From Methanococcoides sp. (GTDB lineage: Archaea; Halobacteriota; Methanosarcinia; Methanosarcinales; Methanosarcinaceae): 64,000 nt of DNA. This document shows, in pieces, positions 27,311 to 36,703 of this stretch. The stretch's first letter is position 1; each line of letters begins with the position of its first letter. The DNA lies in NCBI GenBank assembly GCA_021108275.1, contig JAIORD010000037.1:147247-211246 (forward strand), in the 5' to 3' direction. The notes under the pieces were generated by a model. The model did no database searches and had not been told where the DNA came from. It saw only the letters and a program-made list of their open reading frames with translations. A program made the position numbers and the translations under genes.

Positions 27311-29429
27311 ACTTGAACTTTTTTTGTAATCTTTTATAAAAGTCCTGCTCCAGACCATTTGACTTTCTTGACAGACGCTCGACTATGAGCTCAGGAGTGC
27401 TCTTTGCAACATAATTGTACCTTGGCGTCCTTTCAACTATAAGGTTCAGGTCCTTGTCAAGCCCGCTTGCCTCGATACCATCAACGCGTACATTGCATTC
27501 AGTGTTCTCAAGGATCAGTTCTGATAAATGGGACACAAAAATTGACATGCCGTTATTATTCTCAGAAAGCACCTCCAGTATTCCCGAGATTATCTTTGCA
27601 GAAGCTCCCGGCTCAGTAATGGATTCCAGTTCATCTGCCAGAACAAGCTTTGAAGAATCATTTGCAACAACCGAGAAATCAACAAGGGTGGTCTCGAAAG
27701 CTCCTGCATCCAGAGTACCTTTGGATTTTCCAAAATGATAGAACTCTTCCGCAAGACCTATCTCCATGTTCATGGCAGGGGTTGGGAAGCCCATGTGAGC
27801 AAGAATAACACACTGTGCCACCAATTCAAGCAGAGAGGTCTTTCCCCCTGAATTGACACCACTCAAAAGAACAACACGACTACCATTCCCATCAGGATCA
27901 TAGGAGGTATTACCTACCGAATAATCAATAGGTACGACCGAACCATGCCGCGTTCTTATGAAAAGGTTCGATGCCGACTCGAACGCAATACCAGTCCCTT
28001 CAATGAACTCAGGAAGATGAAGGTCGAACTCCTTTGCAAAGCACCCTATTGAAAAGCCCACATCGAAATCAAGGGCTTCGTGAACCATCCTTTGTGCAAC
28101 ATCATGGAACTCCGAGAGTGTTCTCGCAATATTGCATTTGTGACGAACCTTCAATTTTTCCACTTGATTTGCGATCTGCTGTTTAAAAGAATACAGGCAT
28201 TCCTGTTTCACTTCAATAGGATGAGAGATCTCGTCCGAGAAAAAGGAAGCAAGGGACAACAGCTCATTCCGTTCAAGCCCCAGATCCGCCACGATCTTCT
28301 CTTTTGCGGTCTTGATAACAGAACTGTAAGAATGGAACAGCTCTTTTTCTAGCAGGTCCTTTATCTCCATTTTCCCGTTCATCACCTTAAGCATGTCCTG
28401 ACCGCTAAGCGTAAGTTTGCTCTCCTCCAGACAGGAATTAAGAGTGACATTGGCAGCAGTAATGGTTTCTGAAACACAATTATCGACATTTCTGGTGATC
28501 ATCATAAGGCGATCGATACTATTATCAGAACCCTCCCTGACATCCCCATCCCCATCTATAAGAGAAAGGGTCTGCTTTAATCTTTCAATATCATCGTCCG
28601 CAATATCTTCAAGGGAACATATACCTGAACAGCGTAATATTTCAACCATTTGGATACAGCATTCAAGCGTATTAAGATTCCTCGCAAAGAAGTAGATCTC
28701 CTTCTCCGGCACTATCTGCCACATATTTGCTTTGCGAATATCAGGAATGAACTCAGGATCAACATCTTCAGGAAGGTCAAAGGCCATACACTTGTCATCA
28801 GCAGCAACAACATGGGAATACCCCCTTGCAGTATCAACGAACTCCCCCGCACCCTTCACGAACTGGACATCCAGAAGATCCCCGAACATCTGCCGTGCAA
28901 CTTCATACTGCTTGCTATCAGCGGTCAGGATCGCCCTGGACCTAACTTTCGGCGGGTTGCATTTGACATCCAGAGCCTTTACATTGGATAGAAGCGAGAT
29001 AAGTTCTTCATTGTCCCCCAATAAGCAAGCAGTCCTAATATGCCCGGCAACATCCTTCCTAATATCCTCAATGAGTGCCTTTTTGCTTGCAGGATAAGGT
29101 ATGTAGACATGAAGCTTGTCCTTTGCATATCTTGTATGTGTGAACTGCTTGATGATATCCAGGAGCCTCTCATAGATATCCGAAGCTTCCTTTGTCTTAA
29201 GGAAATCTTCCATACTAACACCTTCGAACTGTGCACGCACTTCGTGTACAAGAGAAATAGCATATCTTTGCCCCACTCCTTCAACTTCGGAAATACTTGC
29301 GATGTCACCGCTTAAAATAGCATCCATTGCCCTATCCTCCCCACCAAAATGCTCCTGAAAGCGTTTCGCCATTTTCTCACCAATACGCGGAATATCCTGT
29401 AACACATTCATTTTCTCACCCATTTTCAT
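27309..29429 (-). CDS. MutS-like ATPase with N-terminal HhH domain
   Basis: 706-residue archaeal MutS-related protein. The N-terminus has a helix-hairpin-helix pair (IPRIGEKMAKRFQEHFGG, then VEGVGQRYAISLVHEVRAQF) instead of the mismatch-binding domain. The C-terminal ABC ATPase shows a MutS-type Walker A, LLSGVNSGGKTSLLELVAQ, near residue 505 and Walker B KLVLADELESITEPGASA near 590. Lacking the mismatch-recognition domain, it is probably not a classical MutS, but may process other DNA structures. The start ATG overlaps the upstream stop (ATGA), so it is translationally coupled to the previous gene. Confidence 0.87.
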   Translation of the reverse strand: MKMGEKMNVLQDIPRIGEKMAKRFQEHFGGEDRAMDAILSGDIASISEVEGVGQRYAISLVHEVRAQFEGVSMEDFLKTKEASDIYERLLDIIKQFTHTRYAKDKLHVYIPYPASKKALIEDIRKDVAGHIRTACLLGDNEELISLLSNVKALDVKCNPPKVRSRAILTADSKQYEVARQMFGDLLDVQFVKGAGEFVDTARGYSHVVAADDKCMAFDLPEDVDPEFIPDIRKANMWQIVPEKEIYFFARNLNTLECCIQMVEILRCSGICSLEDIADDDIERLKQTLSLIDGDGDVREGSDNSIDRLMMITRNVDNCVSETITAANVTLNSCLEESKLTLSGQDMLKVMNGKMEIKDLLEKELFHSYSSVIKTAKEKIVADLGLERNELLSLASFFSDEISHPIEVKQECLYSFKQQIANQVEKLKVRHKCNIARTLSEFHDVAQRMVHEALDFDVGFSIGCFAKEFDLHLPEFIEGTGIAFESASNLFIRTRHGSVVPIDYSVGNTSYDPDGNGSRVVLLSGVNSGGKTSLLELVAQCVILAHMGFPTPAMNMEIGLAEEFYHFGKSKGTLDAGAFETTLVDFSVVANDSSKLVLADELESITEPGASAKIISGILEVLSENNNGMSIFVSHLSELILENTECNVRVDGIEASGLDKDLNLIVERTPRYNYVAKSTPELIVERLSRKSNGLEQDFYKRLQKKFK

Positions 29430-30265
29430 GCAAAACTATCCAGGGTACAGCCAGCAATGCCCCTTTCAACCTTATAACGATCTCTTTTTGACATCTTGCT
29501 CATCGAAGCAGAACTTTTGGGCTGCATTTTCTTTGCAAGCCCATGATTTCTCCTTGAATCTATCATCTGGGAATTATAGTAGAGGTCCCAGAGCTCATCC
29601 ACATCATCCGATTTTGATGTTGACCGAAGGCTTTCCACAAAGGATGAGGTGATCTTTGCAAACCTATCAAGTCCAATAAGATCACCATTGCCTACCCACG
29701 CAGAACCATTTTTGATAACTGCCACAGGAACGTCTGGATTTTTCCTGACAAGCCACCTGCAGAACATATCCGCGATATCGTGAGGAGTATCAATAACAAC
29801 AGACAGTATGCCACCTTTAAGCTCCGGTCGTGCGAACATACACAACCTCTCGTATGCTTTGCCAACCTCACGCATATAATTATAATACCGTTTTGCGATC
29901 TTGCTCTTCCCTGAATAAAGTCCATCAGTATCGCCATTACAGGAAACCAACAGTCGCACAAGCCCAGCAGGATCACAACCCTTGTGCCTTAGAAGAAGAT
30001 CTACGTACCGTAGAGGATCGGGGTCGAACCTTGCCATACGAGGTTTACTTTTTCCGAATATCTCCTTGGATAAGGACTCGGACCGATAAGAAGGATCAAA
30101 ACCTACCATATTGATTTCACCCTCGATACCTGAAAGATCGAGTTTCCCCTTAAGCTCCCCCACATCGCTCGCAAATATCAGTTCAGAACCAGGGTCTTCC
30201 CTGAAAGCTAAACATGCAAGCAGTACACCCTCTACACTGGACCTAAAAGCTATTATTATGAGCAA
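29426..30265 (-). CDS. Protein of a radical SAM-linked operon, possibly DUF4130-like
   Basis: 279-residue protein placed between the radical SAM gene (overlap 10 bp) and the MutS-like gene (overlap 4 bp). Its central segment (YMREVGKAYERLCMF, KGGILSVVIDTPHDIADMF, NPDVPVAVIKNG) resembles the DUF4130 / TIGR03915 probable DNA metabolism protein that accompanies the same radical SAM family in bacteria. The C-terminus is basic (KKMQPKSSASMSKMSKRDRY). The assignment rests on partial similarity plus context. The start is a TTG at 30265; no better start is near. Confidence 0.6.
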   Translation of the reverse strand: MLIIIAFRSSVEGVLLACLAFREDPGSELIFASDVGELKGKLDLSGIEGEINMVGFDPSYRSESLSKEIFGKSKPRMARFDPDPLRYVDLLLRHKGCDPAGLVRLLVSCNGDTDGLYSGKSKIAKRYYNYMREVGKAYERLCMFARPELKGGILSVVIDTPHDIADMFCRWLVRKNPDVPVAVIKNGSAWVGNGDLIGLDRFAKITSSFVESLRSTSKSDDVDELWDLYYNSQMIDSRRNHGLAKKMQPKSSASMSKMSKRDRYKVERGIAGCTLDSFA

Positions 30266-31395
30266 GCCCCCATAAAAGAGGAAAGGTTCGTCTGCCTTGA
30301 ACCATTGATAGAAATGTAGGGCCTTGCACGGGAAACTACGACACCCACCCGAGAAAGTTCCTGCTCGGAAACTATCGGACGGCCACGCACGATCCGGTTA
30401 GCACTGATCGGCCCGATACCGGGAACAAGGAGCAGATCGGATATTTCAGCGGAATTGATATCCACCGGAAAACGATCAGGCTGTGATCGTGCAAGCACTT
30501 CCTTTGGGTCAGCATTTGAGAGATACCCATACTCATCGTAGATCTCATCGAGATCGCTTGACCTGAGACCATAGTCCTTTAAAAGAAAGGACATCTGATA
30601 CAGCCTCTGCTCACGCCATTTCGGCGAAGGGGACCCATTCTCGAGCGGAGTATCAGGCACAGGGTCAAAGCTCATAAAATAAGGCCTTCGCAATGCATAC
30701 TTGTCCATGAACTTGTGGACCGTCTTCACGACCTCTTTGTCAGACTCAGGGACCGCACCCACCACGAATTGAGTGTCATTTGCACCAACCATTTTTCCCA
30801 TACCGCAATATTCACTTCTTTTCTTCTCAATGAGGTCCCTTGTCCATTTCAACCTCTGCAGAACATCGTTCTTATAATCGAAATTCGGGCATATCTCAGA
30901 ATAATTAATAGAATTGGTGGTCTCCGCATTAACACCGAACTTATCCGCATGATCTGCGATCTGCTCAAGTAGATATTTCGGAGTGCCAGGCATCACACGA
31001 ATATTGATGTAACCTTTAAAACCCTGACCTCGCAACAGTTCCACCACCTCTAATTGCTTCTGCGAAGTATACTCTGCATCCCCCATGATGCCGGAAGACA
31101 GGAACAGACCCTCGATGGCATTCCTTCTGTAAAATGACCAGGTGATCTTTGCAATTTCTGCAGGTTCAAGAGAAGCTCTTTTAGTCTCACGCTCACAGCG
31201 ATTTGGACAATAGGCACACTCCCCTGCACAGGAATTCGATAACAGTGTCTTATAGAGCTGTATACACCTTCCATCGGGACCAAAAGCATGACAGACAGCA
31301 CTCTGATTGCAACTGTCATATTTAGTACCTGCAGAGAGGATCTGCATTCTCTCAGATAAGGTCAGATGATGTTCGTTCTGTCTATAAGCACTCAT
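30256..31395 (-). CDS. Putative DNA modification/repair radical SAM protein
   Basis: 379-residue radical SAM enzyme matching the family annotated as putative DNA modification/repair radical SAM protein (TIGR03916-like). The cluster-binding motif is CAGECAYC (CxxxCxxC) near residue 60, followed by NRCERETKRASLEP. The C-terminus has a helix-hairpin-helix segment, DLLLVPGIGPISANRIVRGR, which points to DNA binding. The ATG at 31395 lies 26 bp after a good TATA box, so the mRNA is probably leaderless; a GTG at 31413 is less likely. First gene of a three-gene overlapping unit. Confidence 0.85.
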   Translation of the reverse strand: MSAYRQNEHHLTLSERMQILSAGTKYDSCNQSAVCHAFGPDGRCIQLYKTLLSNSCAGECAYCPNRCERETKRASLEPAEIAKITWSFYRRNAIEGLFLSSGIMGDAEYTSQKQLEVVELLRGQGFKGYINIRVMPGTPKYLLEQIADHADKFGVNAETTNSINYSEICPNFDYKNDVLQRLKWTRDLIEKKRSEYCGMGKMVGANDTQFVVGAVPESDKEVVKTVHKFMDKYALRRPYFMSFDPVPDTPLENGSPSPKWREQRLYQMSFLLKDYGLRSSDLDEIYDEYGYLSNADPKEVLARSQPDRFPVDINSAEISDLLLVPGIGPISANRIVRGRPIVSEQELSRVGVVVSRARPYISINGSRQTNLSSFMGACS

Positions 31396-31417
31396 TGGAT
31401 GATAAATTGGCACTTAA

Positions 31418-31425
31418 TTATATAA
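31418..31425 (-). promoter_or_regulatory. TATA box of the radical SAM operon
   Basis: TTATATAA on the minus strand, 26 bp before the ATG at 31395. This spacing places the transcription start at or next to the ATG, suggesting a leaderless transcript. Confidence 0.55.
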
Positions 31426-31557
31426 CCGACAGCCAAGCGAGGTGAAAGTATTATTTAAAAAAAATGTCAAAAAGCCATATAAAAAAGAACAGTGCGAAAT
31501 AATGTAATAATAAGTAGGAACAATGCAAAAAAGAAAGAAAATTGATAACGTTCAAAG

Positions 31558-32073
31558 TCATTTCTTGACATGAATATCAAGTTTGAGCTTAGTGACCGGT
31601 TCAAGTTTCTTCCATTCGATAGTTGTGTCCTCATCAAGTACACAGTTCTGAACTGACTTCTCAGAGAACTCGCCATTTATCTCATAAACATAAAGACCAT
31701 CTTCCCCATCTGTAGAGATAATAACTTCCCTATCGCCTTTCTTCTTCACCTTTATTGCAGCTACACCACGCAGCGCATCCAGAAGAGTAGTACCTTTTTC
31801 CACCTCTATGGACTTTGTCGGTGCAAAAGAATTCATAGCAATATAGATATTATCCTTATGTGGTTTCAGCACATGGGTCTTCCCGAATATCTTGCGCTCA
31901 ATAAGATCCGCAGCTTCCAATATCTTAACATGCTTCGCAGCAACCGGAACAGAGATCCCTAACGTCCTTGCCAACTCGGAGATATGCATCTCCTCCACAC
32001 TAAGTAGCTCAAGCATTTTAATGCGTGTATCGCTTCCCAGTGCGCTAAAGACTTTGTTTTCCAATTGGCTCAT
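31558..32073 (-). CDS. ArsR-like winged-helix transcriptional regulator
   Basis: 171-residue protein with an N-terminal winged-helix domain: SALGSDTRIKMLELLSVEEM, then the recognition region LGISVPVAAKHVKILEAAD (to about residue 55). The C-terminal 90 residues form a beta-rich, charged domain (TTLLDALRGVAAIKVKKKG; STDGEDGLYVYEINGEF) likely to sense a ligand or dimerise. The ATG at 32073 is chosen because it begins the regulator domain; the 20-residue upstream extension is not typical. It lies downstream of the two sugar-kinase genes; a target cannot be inferred. Confidence 0.8.
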   Translation of the reverse strand: MSQLENKVFSALGSDTRIKMLELLSVEEMHISELARTLGISVPVAAKHVKILEAADLIERKIFGKTHVLKPHKDNIYIAMNSFAPTKSIEVEKGTTLLDALRGVAAIKVKKKGDREVIISTDGEDGLYVYEINGEFSEKSVQNCVLDEDTTIEWKKLEPVTKLKLDIHVKK

Positions 32074-32148
32074 ACATGTAAATGGAAATATGAGATATAT
32101 AAGGATATCAGTCCCATTTTTAAGTACATACACAAAAAAATATTGGAT

Positions 32149-33516
32149 TTAACTGTTCAAGAGTTCCACCCATCGCAAAAAAGTAGCTGCCATGACAGTG
32201 TCCCCCAAGCCCACCGTAGAGATAGGATCATCACATATCAAAGTTGGCAAGATGCAAACATTAAGGTCGCCATATTTTCCACACCATCCCATATCCGACC
32301 CTACACAAGAGCCCGCATGAACATCATCCCCTTCAATGAGCGCTTTCAACCTCATGACCTGCTCTAACCCATATTCACTTCTGGAAAACTCGTCTACGGA
32401 ATCCCTTAGATCGGACCTAACTGGAAGTTTACCTGTCGCTGCAAAAAATGCAGCACACATGATTCCAAATTCCAGACTCTGTATCTCATGATCACATGAA
32501 GAGACCGTATCCCTAAAGACCGATACAATGAGATCACGTGTATGGACAACCATTTTCTTCAGACCGGTTGCACGAATACATTTCACACATGCTTCAACGA
32601 TAATACTGGAATCCATTCCCTGGAATCGCTCTTCTGGAATACTATGTATCCCAAATAGCATAGCAATTTCATCCTCGTTCATCCCAATACTGTCCGCAAT
32701 ACCCGAAAGTTCCGTAAATATGAAAACTGCCAGCTCGGTGGTTGAAAAATGTCCAAGCTCGGCATGGACCAGCAGGTCCGAATTCAGTTCTTTCCATTCC
32801 CTCATCAAAGACCGGGCCTTTTCAAACTTCTCAACAGGACCAGAACCATCCGGATAAACTGAACGAAGCTGATTAAAACCTGAAACGATAGCACCATTCG
32901 CAACTTTTACATATTCACGACTGTAATCTTCAAAAGCAGGAGATATATAGAGTTCAGTATTCACATTATCATAAGTGGCAATGAACCTGTTCTCCCTCGG
33001 AACAGTAATATTCTTCCCGAAAAGCTCAAAATGGAGCCCTTTCTTAAAATCAAAGACAAAATGGACGATCTTTTCCTTATCACCTTTAAAAGTGCTTTTT
33101 ATATCATTATCACTTTCTTCCGGAAAGACCATGCTCTCCCCCGACATCAACGGCCTTATCGAACCAACATCCCCCACCGGATTAATTACAACCTCTTCTG
33201 CACCCATCCCGGACATAACGTTTGCCATGATCGCCATATTACCCCCAAGCCGTATAACCGCCCGCTCATAAAAATGCTCCATCAGAAAAATAAAAACAGA
33301 CATATCCTGAATGAACCATTCCGCACCAGTCCCTTCCTGCATACAGCCAACAAGACCTGCGAGGAGGTCAGAGATAGAATTAATATTACTCGAAGAATGC
33401 TGAAAACTTTCTAATAGAACAGCAGGGTCCACTGATGCCAGCAATTCAGCAATGTCCTCCCCGGTAATGGAATAAACAGCATCCAGGTTCATATTGTAGC
33501 CGCAGAGGAACTTCAT
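32149..33516 (-). CDS. ADP-dependent sugar kinase paralog
   Basis: 455-residue member of the ADP-dependent phosphofructokinase/glucokinase family (ribokinase fold), using ADP as phosphate donor. It has GGNMAIMANVMSGMGAEEVV near residue 93, PLMSGESMVFPEES near 130, and the catalytic loop STVGLGDTVMAATFLRW at the C-terminus with the essential Asp in GLGD. It follows a second family member by 8 bp. It is clearly more diverged than the upstream gene; the sugar substrate (fructose-6-P, glucose or another) is uncertain. ATG 33516 with GAGG upstream is chosen over the GTG at 33528. Confidence 0.82.
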   Translation of the reverse strand: MKFLCGYNMNLDAVYSITGEDIAELLASVDPAVLLESFQHSSSNINSISDLLAGLVGCMQEGTGAEWFIQDMSVFIFLMEHFYERAVIRLGGNMAIMANVMSGMGAEEVVINPVGDVGSIRPLMSGESMVFPEESDNDIKSTFKGDKEKIVHFVFDFKKGLHFELFGKNITVPRENRFIATYDNVNTELYISPAFEDYSREYVKVANGAIVSGFNQLRSVYPDGSGPVEKFEKARSLMREWKELNSDLLVHAELGHFSTTELAVFIFTELSGIADSIGMNEDEIAMLFGIHSIPEERFQGMDSSIIVEACVKCIRATGLKKMVVHTRDLIVSVFRDTVSSCDHEIQSLEFGIMCAAFFAATGKLPVRSDLRDSVDEFSRSEYGLEQVMRLKALIEGDDVHAGSCVGSDMGWCGKYGDLNVCILPTLICDDPISTVGLGDTVMAATFLRWVELLNS

Positions 33517-33524
33517 GGGAACCC

Positions 33525-34985
33525 TCACTTAAGCTTTGAAAGAAATGCCACAAACGCAGTAGCTGATATCGCATCTCCTATTCCAACTGTGGCAACCGGT
33601 TCGCTTACGACCTTTGTAGGAATGACAAGTGCATCATAATATGGAGTGCAAATACATCCATTCTCGAAGTCTTCCATGCTTGACATTCCACTCCTTACAA
33701 GGTGTTTCTCAAGCTTTACAAGTTCCTTGTGACCTTCATCGGAAATGGGAACATTAAGACCTGCCTCCGTACTTTCAAGAGAGATTATCTCACCGTAAGA
33801 TGCCTTTGCAGCTGCAACTGTTGATCCAAAAAGCAGGGCTGCTCGGTGGTCTTCAACAGATATAGGGCAGTCCTTCGATACAAGACATATGTAAAATCCA
33901 AGGGAATGGATGTGCACCCTTTCAAGTTCAAGCTCCCTCAAAAGCTTCACAGCACCTTCATAAAGTGAAATGATAGCATTCTCGCCCTTATTGATAACAG
34001 AATATGCAAGTTCCTCATAACCAAGAACGTTCAGGGCATTTGCAACCTCAACTGTATCAAGACCAAGAGAATGCACATGTTTCCGGACTATATGTTTGAG
34101 TATGGCTTTCCTGATGACCTTGTTCTGTATCGAAGTGAATTCCACATGTATGCGTATGTCAGGATTCCCTTCCTTGAGCTTTTCGATGACATTTACGGCT
34201 TTCTCGACATAGTCCATGTAGGTGGAACCGTCTTCGTATTCTTCCCTTATCATCTGGTAACCTGCAAGTATAGCACCGTCAATGTCCGCCTGCAACTGAG
34301 GTATCCTCTCGTAAAGCTCAGGATCCATCTCGATGCGGATCCACTTTGGTCGGGAAGAGATGATCAAACGATTATCCCTTGGGATCACGAAATGCTCTCC
34401 CGCAAACTTCACCTCCATTCCCTTTGAGAATTCCAGTATCCAGTTGACCTTTGGACTGTTACCAGGATCAAATGCCTCTTTAGGATGCTTGAGAACAAGC
34501 TTCCCGTCCTCCACCACAGGGAACAGCAGGTTCTCGGAATCAACAAAGTACTCTGCCTGCTCCTCAGAAAGCCATGGTACATAGGTAATGACCTTTTCAA
34601 TTCCCATGGATGCAAGAAGATTAGAGATAATTCCTGCCTGACCACCCATTCGTGCAGAATCAAAAACCAGATGATCGGTGAGCCAGTCATGGATGTCAGT
34701 CGTATTCGTCGGCACCTCTGCAGCCTTTCCATCACGCATAGCGATGATAAGTCTTGCAACAAGGTCAGAAGGAGAATCTATCTGGCGTGGATACTCAAAG
34801 ACCTTCTCCCTAACCTCTGATATATCCACATTCATCAGCAGATTTTTAATATCCACCGCACCTACGTGCTTTATGGCATCGATATTACTGTTATAGGCAA
34901 CAAATATTCCCCTGACATTTCCAATAGATGAAAGAATGTCCTCATAGGACTCACGATAAACAGATTCCCACTCCCCAATATCCAT
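33525..34985 (-). CDS. pfkC: ADP-dependent phosphofructokinase/glucokinase
   Basis: 486-residue ADP-dependent kinase of the modified glycolysis of archaea. The segment FVAYNSNIDAIKHVGAVDI near residue 27 is the sugar-binding N-terminus, MGGQAGIISNLLASMGIEKV near 112 is typical, and the catalytic VATVGIGDAISATAF near residue 468 carries the GxGD Asp. In Methanosarcinales the enzyme supports glycogen breakdown. It is placed 38 bp after argJ and is followed by a paralog; AAGGTGATC precedes the ATG. Confidence 0.9.
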   Translation of the reverse strand: MDIGEWESVYRESYEDILSSIGNVRGIFVAYNSNIDAIKHVGAVDIKNLLMNVDISEVREKVFEYPRQIDSPSDLVARLIIAMRDGKAAEVPTNTTDIHDWLTDHLVFDSARMGGQAGIISNLLASMGIEKVITYVPWLSEEQAEYFVDSENLLFPVVEDGKLVLKHPKEAFDPGNSPKVNWILEFSKGMEVKFAGEHFVIPRDNRLIISSRPKWIRIEMDPELYERIPQLQADIDGAILAGYQMIREEYEDGSTYMDYVEKAVNVIEKLKEGNPDIRIHVEFTSIQNKVIRKAILKHIVRKHVHSLGLDTVEVANALNVLGYEELAYSVINKGENAIISLYEGAVKLLRELELERVHIHSLGFYICLVSKDCPISVEDHRAALLFGSTVAAAKASYGEIISLESTEAGLNVPISDEGHKELVKLEKHLVRSGMSSMEDFENGCICTPYYDALVIPTKVVSEPVATVGIGDAISATAFVAFLSKLK

Positions 34986-35023
34986 AAGATCACCTTCGAA
35001 TTTAAAAAGTCAGATCGGCTATT

Positions 35024-36208
35024 TTACGTAGTATATTCAGCATTGATCCTTACATAATCATACGTAAGATCACAACCCCATGCCTTCGCATTTGCACTGC
35101 CAAGAGCAAGGCCCACCATGATAATGACTTCCGAACTTCCCATGATAGCTTCCAGCTTCTGCAGATGTTCTTTATCTTCAGAGAGGATATTACCCTCGTT
35201 TACAAGATAAACAGTATCCACACCATTGGAAAAAGCAAGAGATAGCCTATCCTGCTCCAGTTCAGCACCGGAATATCCTGCTGCTGCAATAACTCTACCC
35301 CAATTCGGGTCCTTGCCGAAAATAGCAGATTTCACAAGCGGAGAACGTACGATAGCTTTTGCGACAAGGCGAGCATCCTCTTCAGAGACTGCACCAGTTA
35401 CCTGTGCTTCGATAAGCCGGGTAGCACCTTCACCGTCCTTTGCGATCTGTTTTGCAAGGTCCACAAGAACATGCTCAAGTACTGCCTTAAATTCATTTAT
35501 ATCAGGAGAGATACCGGTAGCTCCCGTAGCTGTAAGAAGCACCATATCATTAGTACTTGTGTCCCCGTCCACTACGACCATATTGAAGCTTCTGTCAACT
35601 GCTTCCTTGAGGCATTCATCAAGTACGTCCGATGAAAGAGCTGCATCAGTGTAGACAAAACCAAGCATAGTTCCCATGTTAGGCTCGATCATGCCGGAAC
35701 CCTTTGCTATCCCACCTATACAGACACCACAATCAAGCTCTATCGCAGTCATCTTTGGGAACGTATCAGTGGTCATTATAGCCCTTGCAGCATGGCTGTT
35801 ACCCTGAGGTGATGCTACAAGACCGTTCATCACTTCATCGACATTATCACGTATCCAGTCAATATCGAGCTTCCTGCCAATAACACCAGTAGATGCCACT
35901 GCGATAAGGTCACTATCGACATCCAGTCTTTCAGAAAGGATAGAGGCCATTTCCCTTGCATCGGCGAGACCTTGCTCACCTGTAAAAGCATTGGCATTGC
36001 CACTGTTTGCTATTACTGCTGCCAGTCTGCCGTTCTTACCAAGGGCTTCCCTCGTAACGATCAGTGGAGCAGCTATGACCTTGTTCCTGGTAAAAACACC
36101 CGCAGCATTCCCTTCAGCCACGATGATCGCAAGCCCCATCTTTCCCGGCTTGATACCGAAAGCACGAACTCCTTTTACTGCACATAGGCCGCTATCTTTC
36201 GCTTTCAT
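35024..36208 (-). CDS. argJ: Ornithine acetyltransferase ArgJ
   Basis: 394-residue glutamate/ornithine N-acetyltransferase, recycling the acetyl group in arginine synthesis. The autoproteolytic site is visible in AARAIMTTDTFPKMTAI near residue 145 (cut before the catalytic Thr). Other signatures are ANSGNANAFTGEQGLADA near 66, GGIAKGSGMIEPNMGTMLGF near 165 and KDPNWGRVIAAAGYSG near 300. Whether it also has acetyl-CoA-dependent ArgA activity cannot be said. It lies in a unit with argC and a CBS protein. Confidence 0.95.
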   Translation of the reverse strand: MKAKDSGLCAVKGVRAFGIKPGKMGLAIIVAEGNAAGVFTRNKVIAAPLIVTREALGKNGRLAAVIANSGNANAFTGEQGLADAREMASILSERLDVDSDLIAVASTGVIGRKLDIDWIRDNVDEVMNGLVASPQGNSHAARAIMTTDTFPKMTAIELDCGVCIGGIAKGSGMIEPNMGTMLGFVYTDAALSSDVLDECLKEAVDRSFNMVVVDGDTSTNDMVLLTATGATGISPDINEFKAVLEHVLVDLAKQIAKDGEGATRLIEAQVTGAVSEEDARLVAKAIVRSPLVKSAIFGKDPNWGRVIAAAGYSGAELEQDRLSLAFSNGVDTVYLVNEGNILSEDKEHLQKLEAIMGSSEVIIMVGLALGSANAKAWGCDLTYDYVRINAEYTT

Positions 36209-36217
36209 AACACCACT

Positions 36218-36682
36218 TTAAATGCCTGCAAGACCGCGAATGATATCGCCGCGGGTTATGAGCCCTACAAGTTCACCATTATCGACAACAGGAAGTCTGT
36301 TAATTTTGTGCCGGCTCATTGATCTGGAAGCATCCTCCACAGAACTTTCCGGACCTACCGTGAACACATCCTTTTCCATTATGTCGCTGACAGGTTTTGA
36401 ACCAACATCAGAAAGCATCTTTTTGGTATCTTCCCAACTAATGAGCTCACGTATGGGAATCTCAATTATCTCGAAAGGACTGGGAAGCCAAAGACCGCCA
36501 TGCTCAGGGATGTTAAGCAATTTCAATAGATCAACTTCGGAAACGATCCCTACGACCTTACCCTCATCAACAACAGGAACACCGCTAATGTTCTCTTTCT
36601 TCAACAACTGTGCAGTACTGCTAATAGTAGCCTGCGGACTGCATACAATGACATTAGTGCTCATAATATCTTTTACATTCAT
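36218..36682 (-). CDS. CBS-domain protein
   Basis: 154-residue protein made of two CBS motifs (NVKDIMSTNVIVCSPQATIS at the start; VSDIMEKDVFTVGPESSVED near residue 95), each followed by the typical PVVDEGKVVGIVSEVDLL or PVVDNGELVGLITRGDII. Pairs of CBS motifs bind adenosyl ligands (AMP, ATP or SAM) and regulate partner proteins. It sits between argC and argJ, 9 bp from argJ, suggesting an energy-sensing role in arginine synthesis, but this is inference. AGGAGAT is placed correctly for the ATG at 36682. Confidence 0.88.
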   Translation of the reverse strand: MNVKDIMSTNVIVCSPQATISSTAQLLKKENISGVPVVDEGKVVGIVSEVDLLKLLNIPEHGGLWLPSPFEIIEIPIRELISWEDTKKMLSDVGSKPVSDIMEKDVFTVGPESSVEDASRSMSRHKINRLPVVDNGELVGLITRGDIIRGLAGI

Positions 36683-36703
36683 GATCATATCTCCTATCGT
36701 AAT

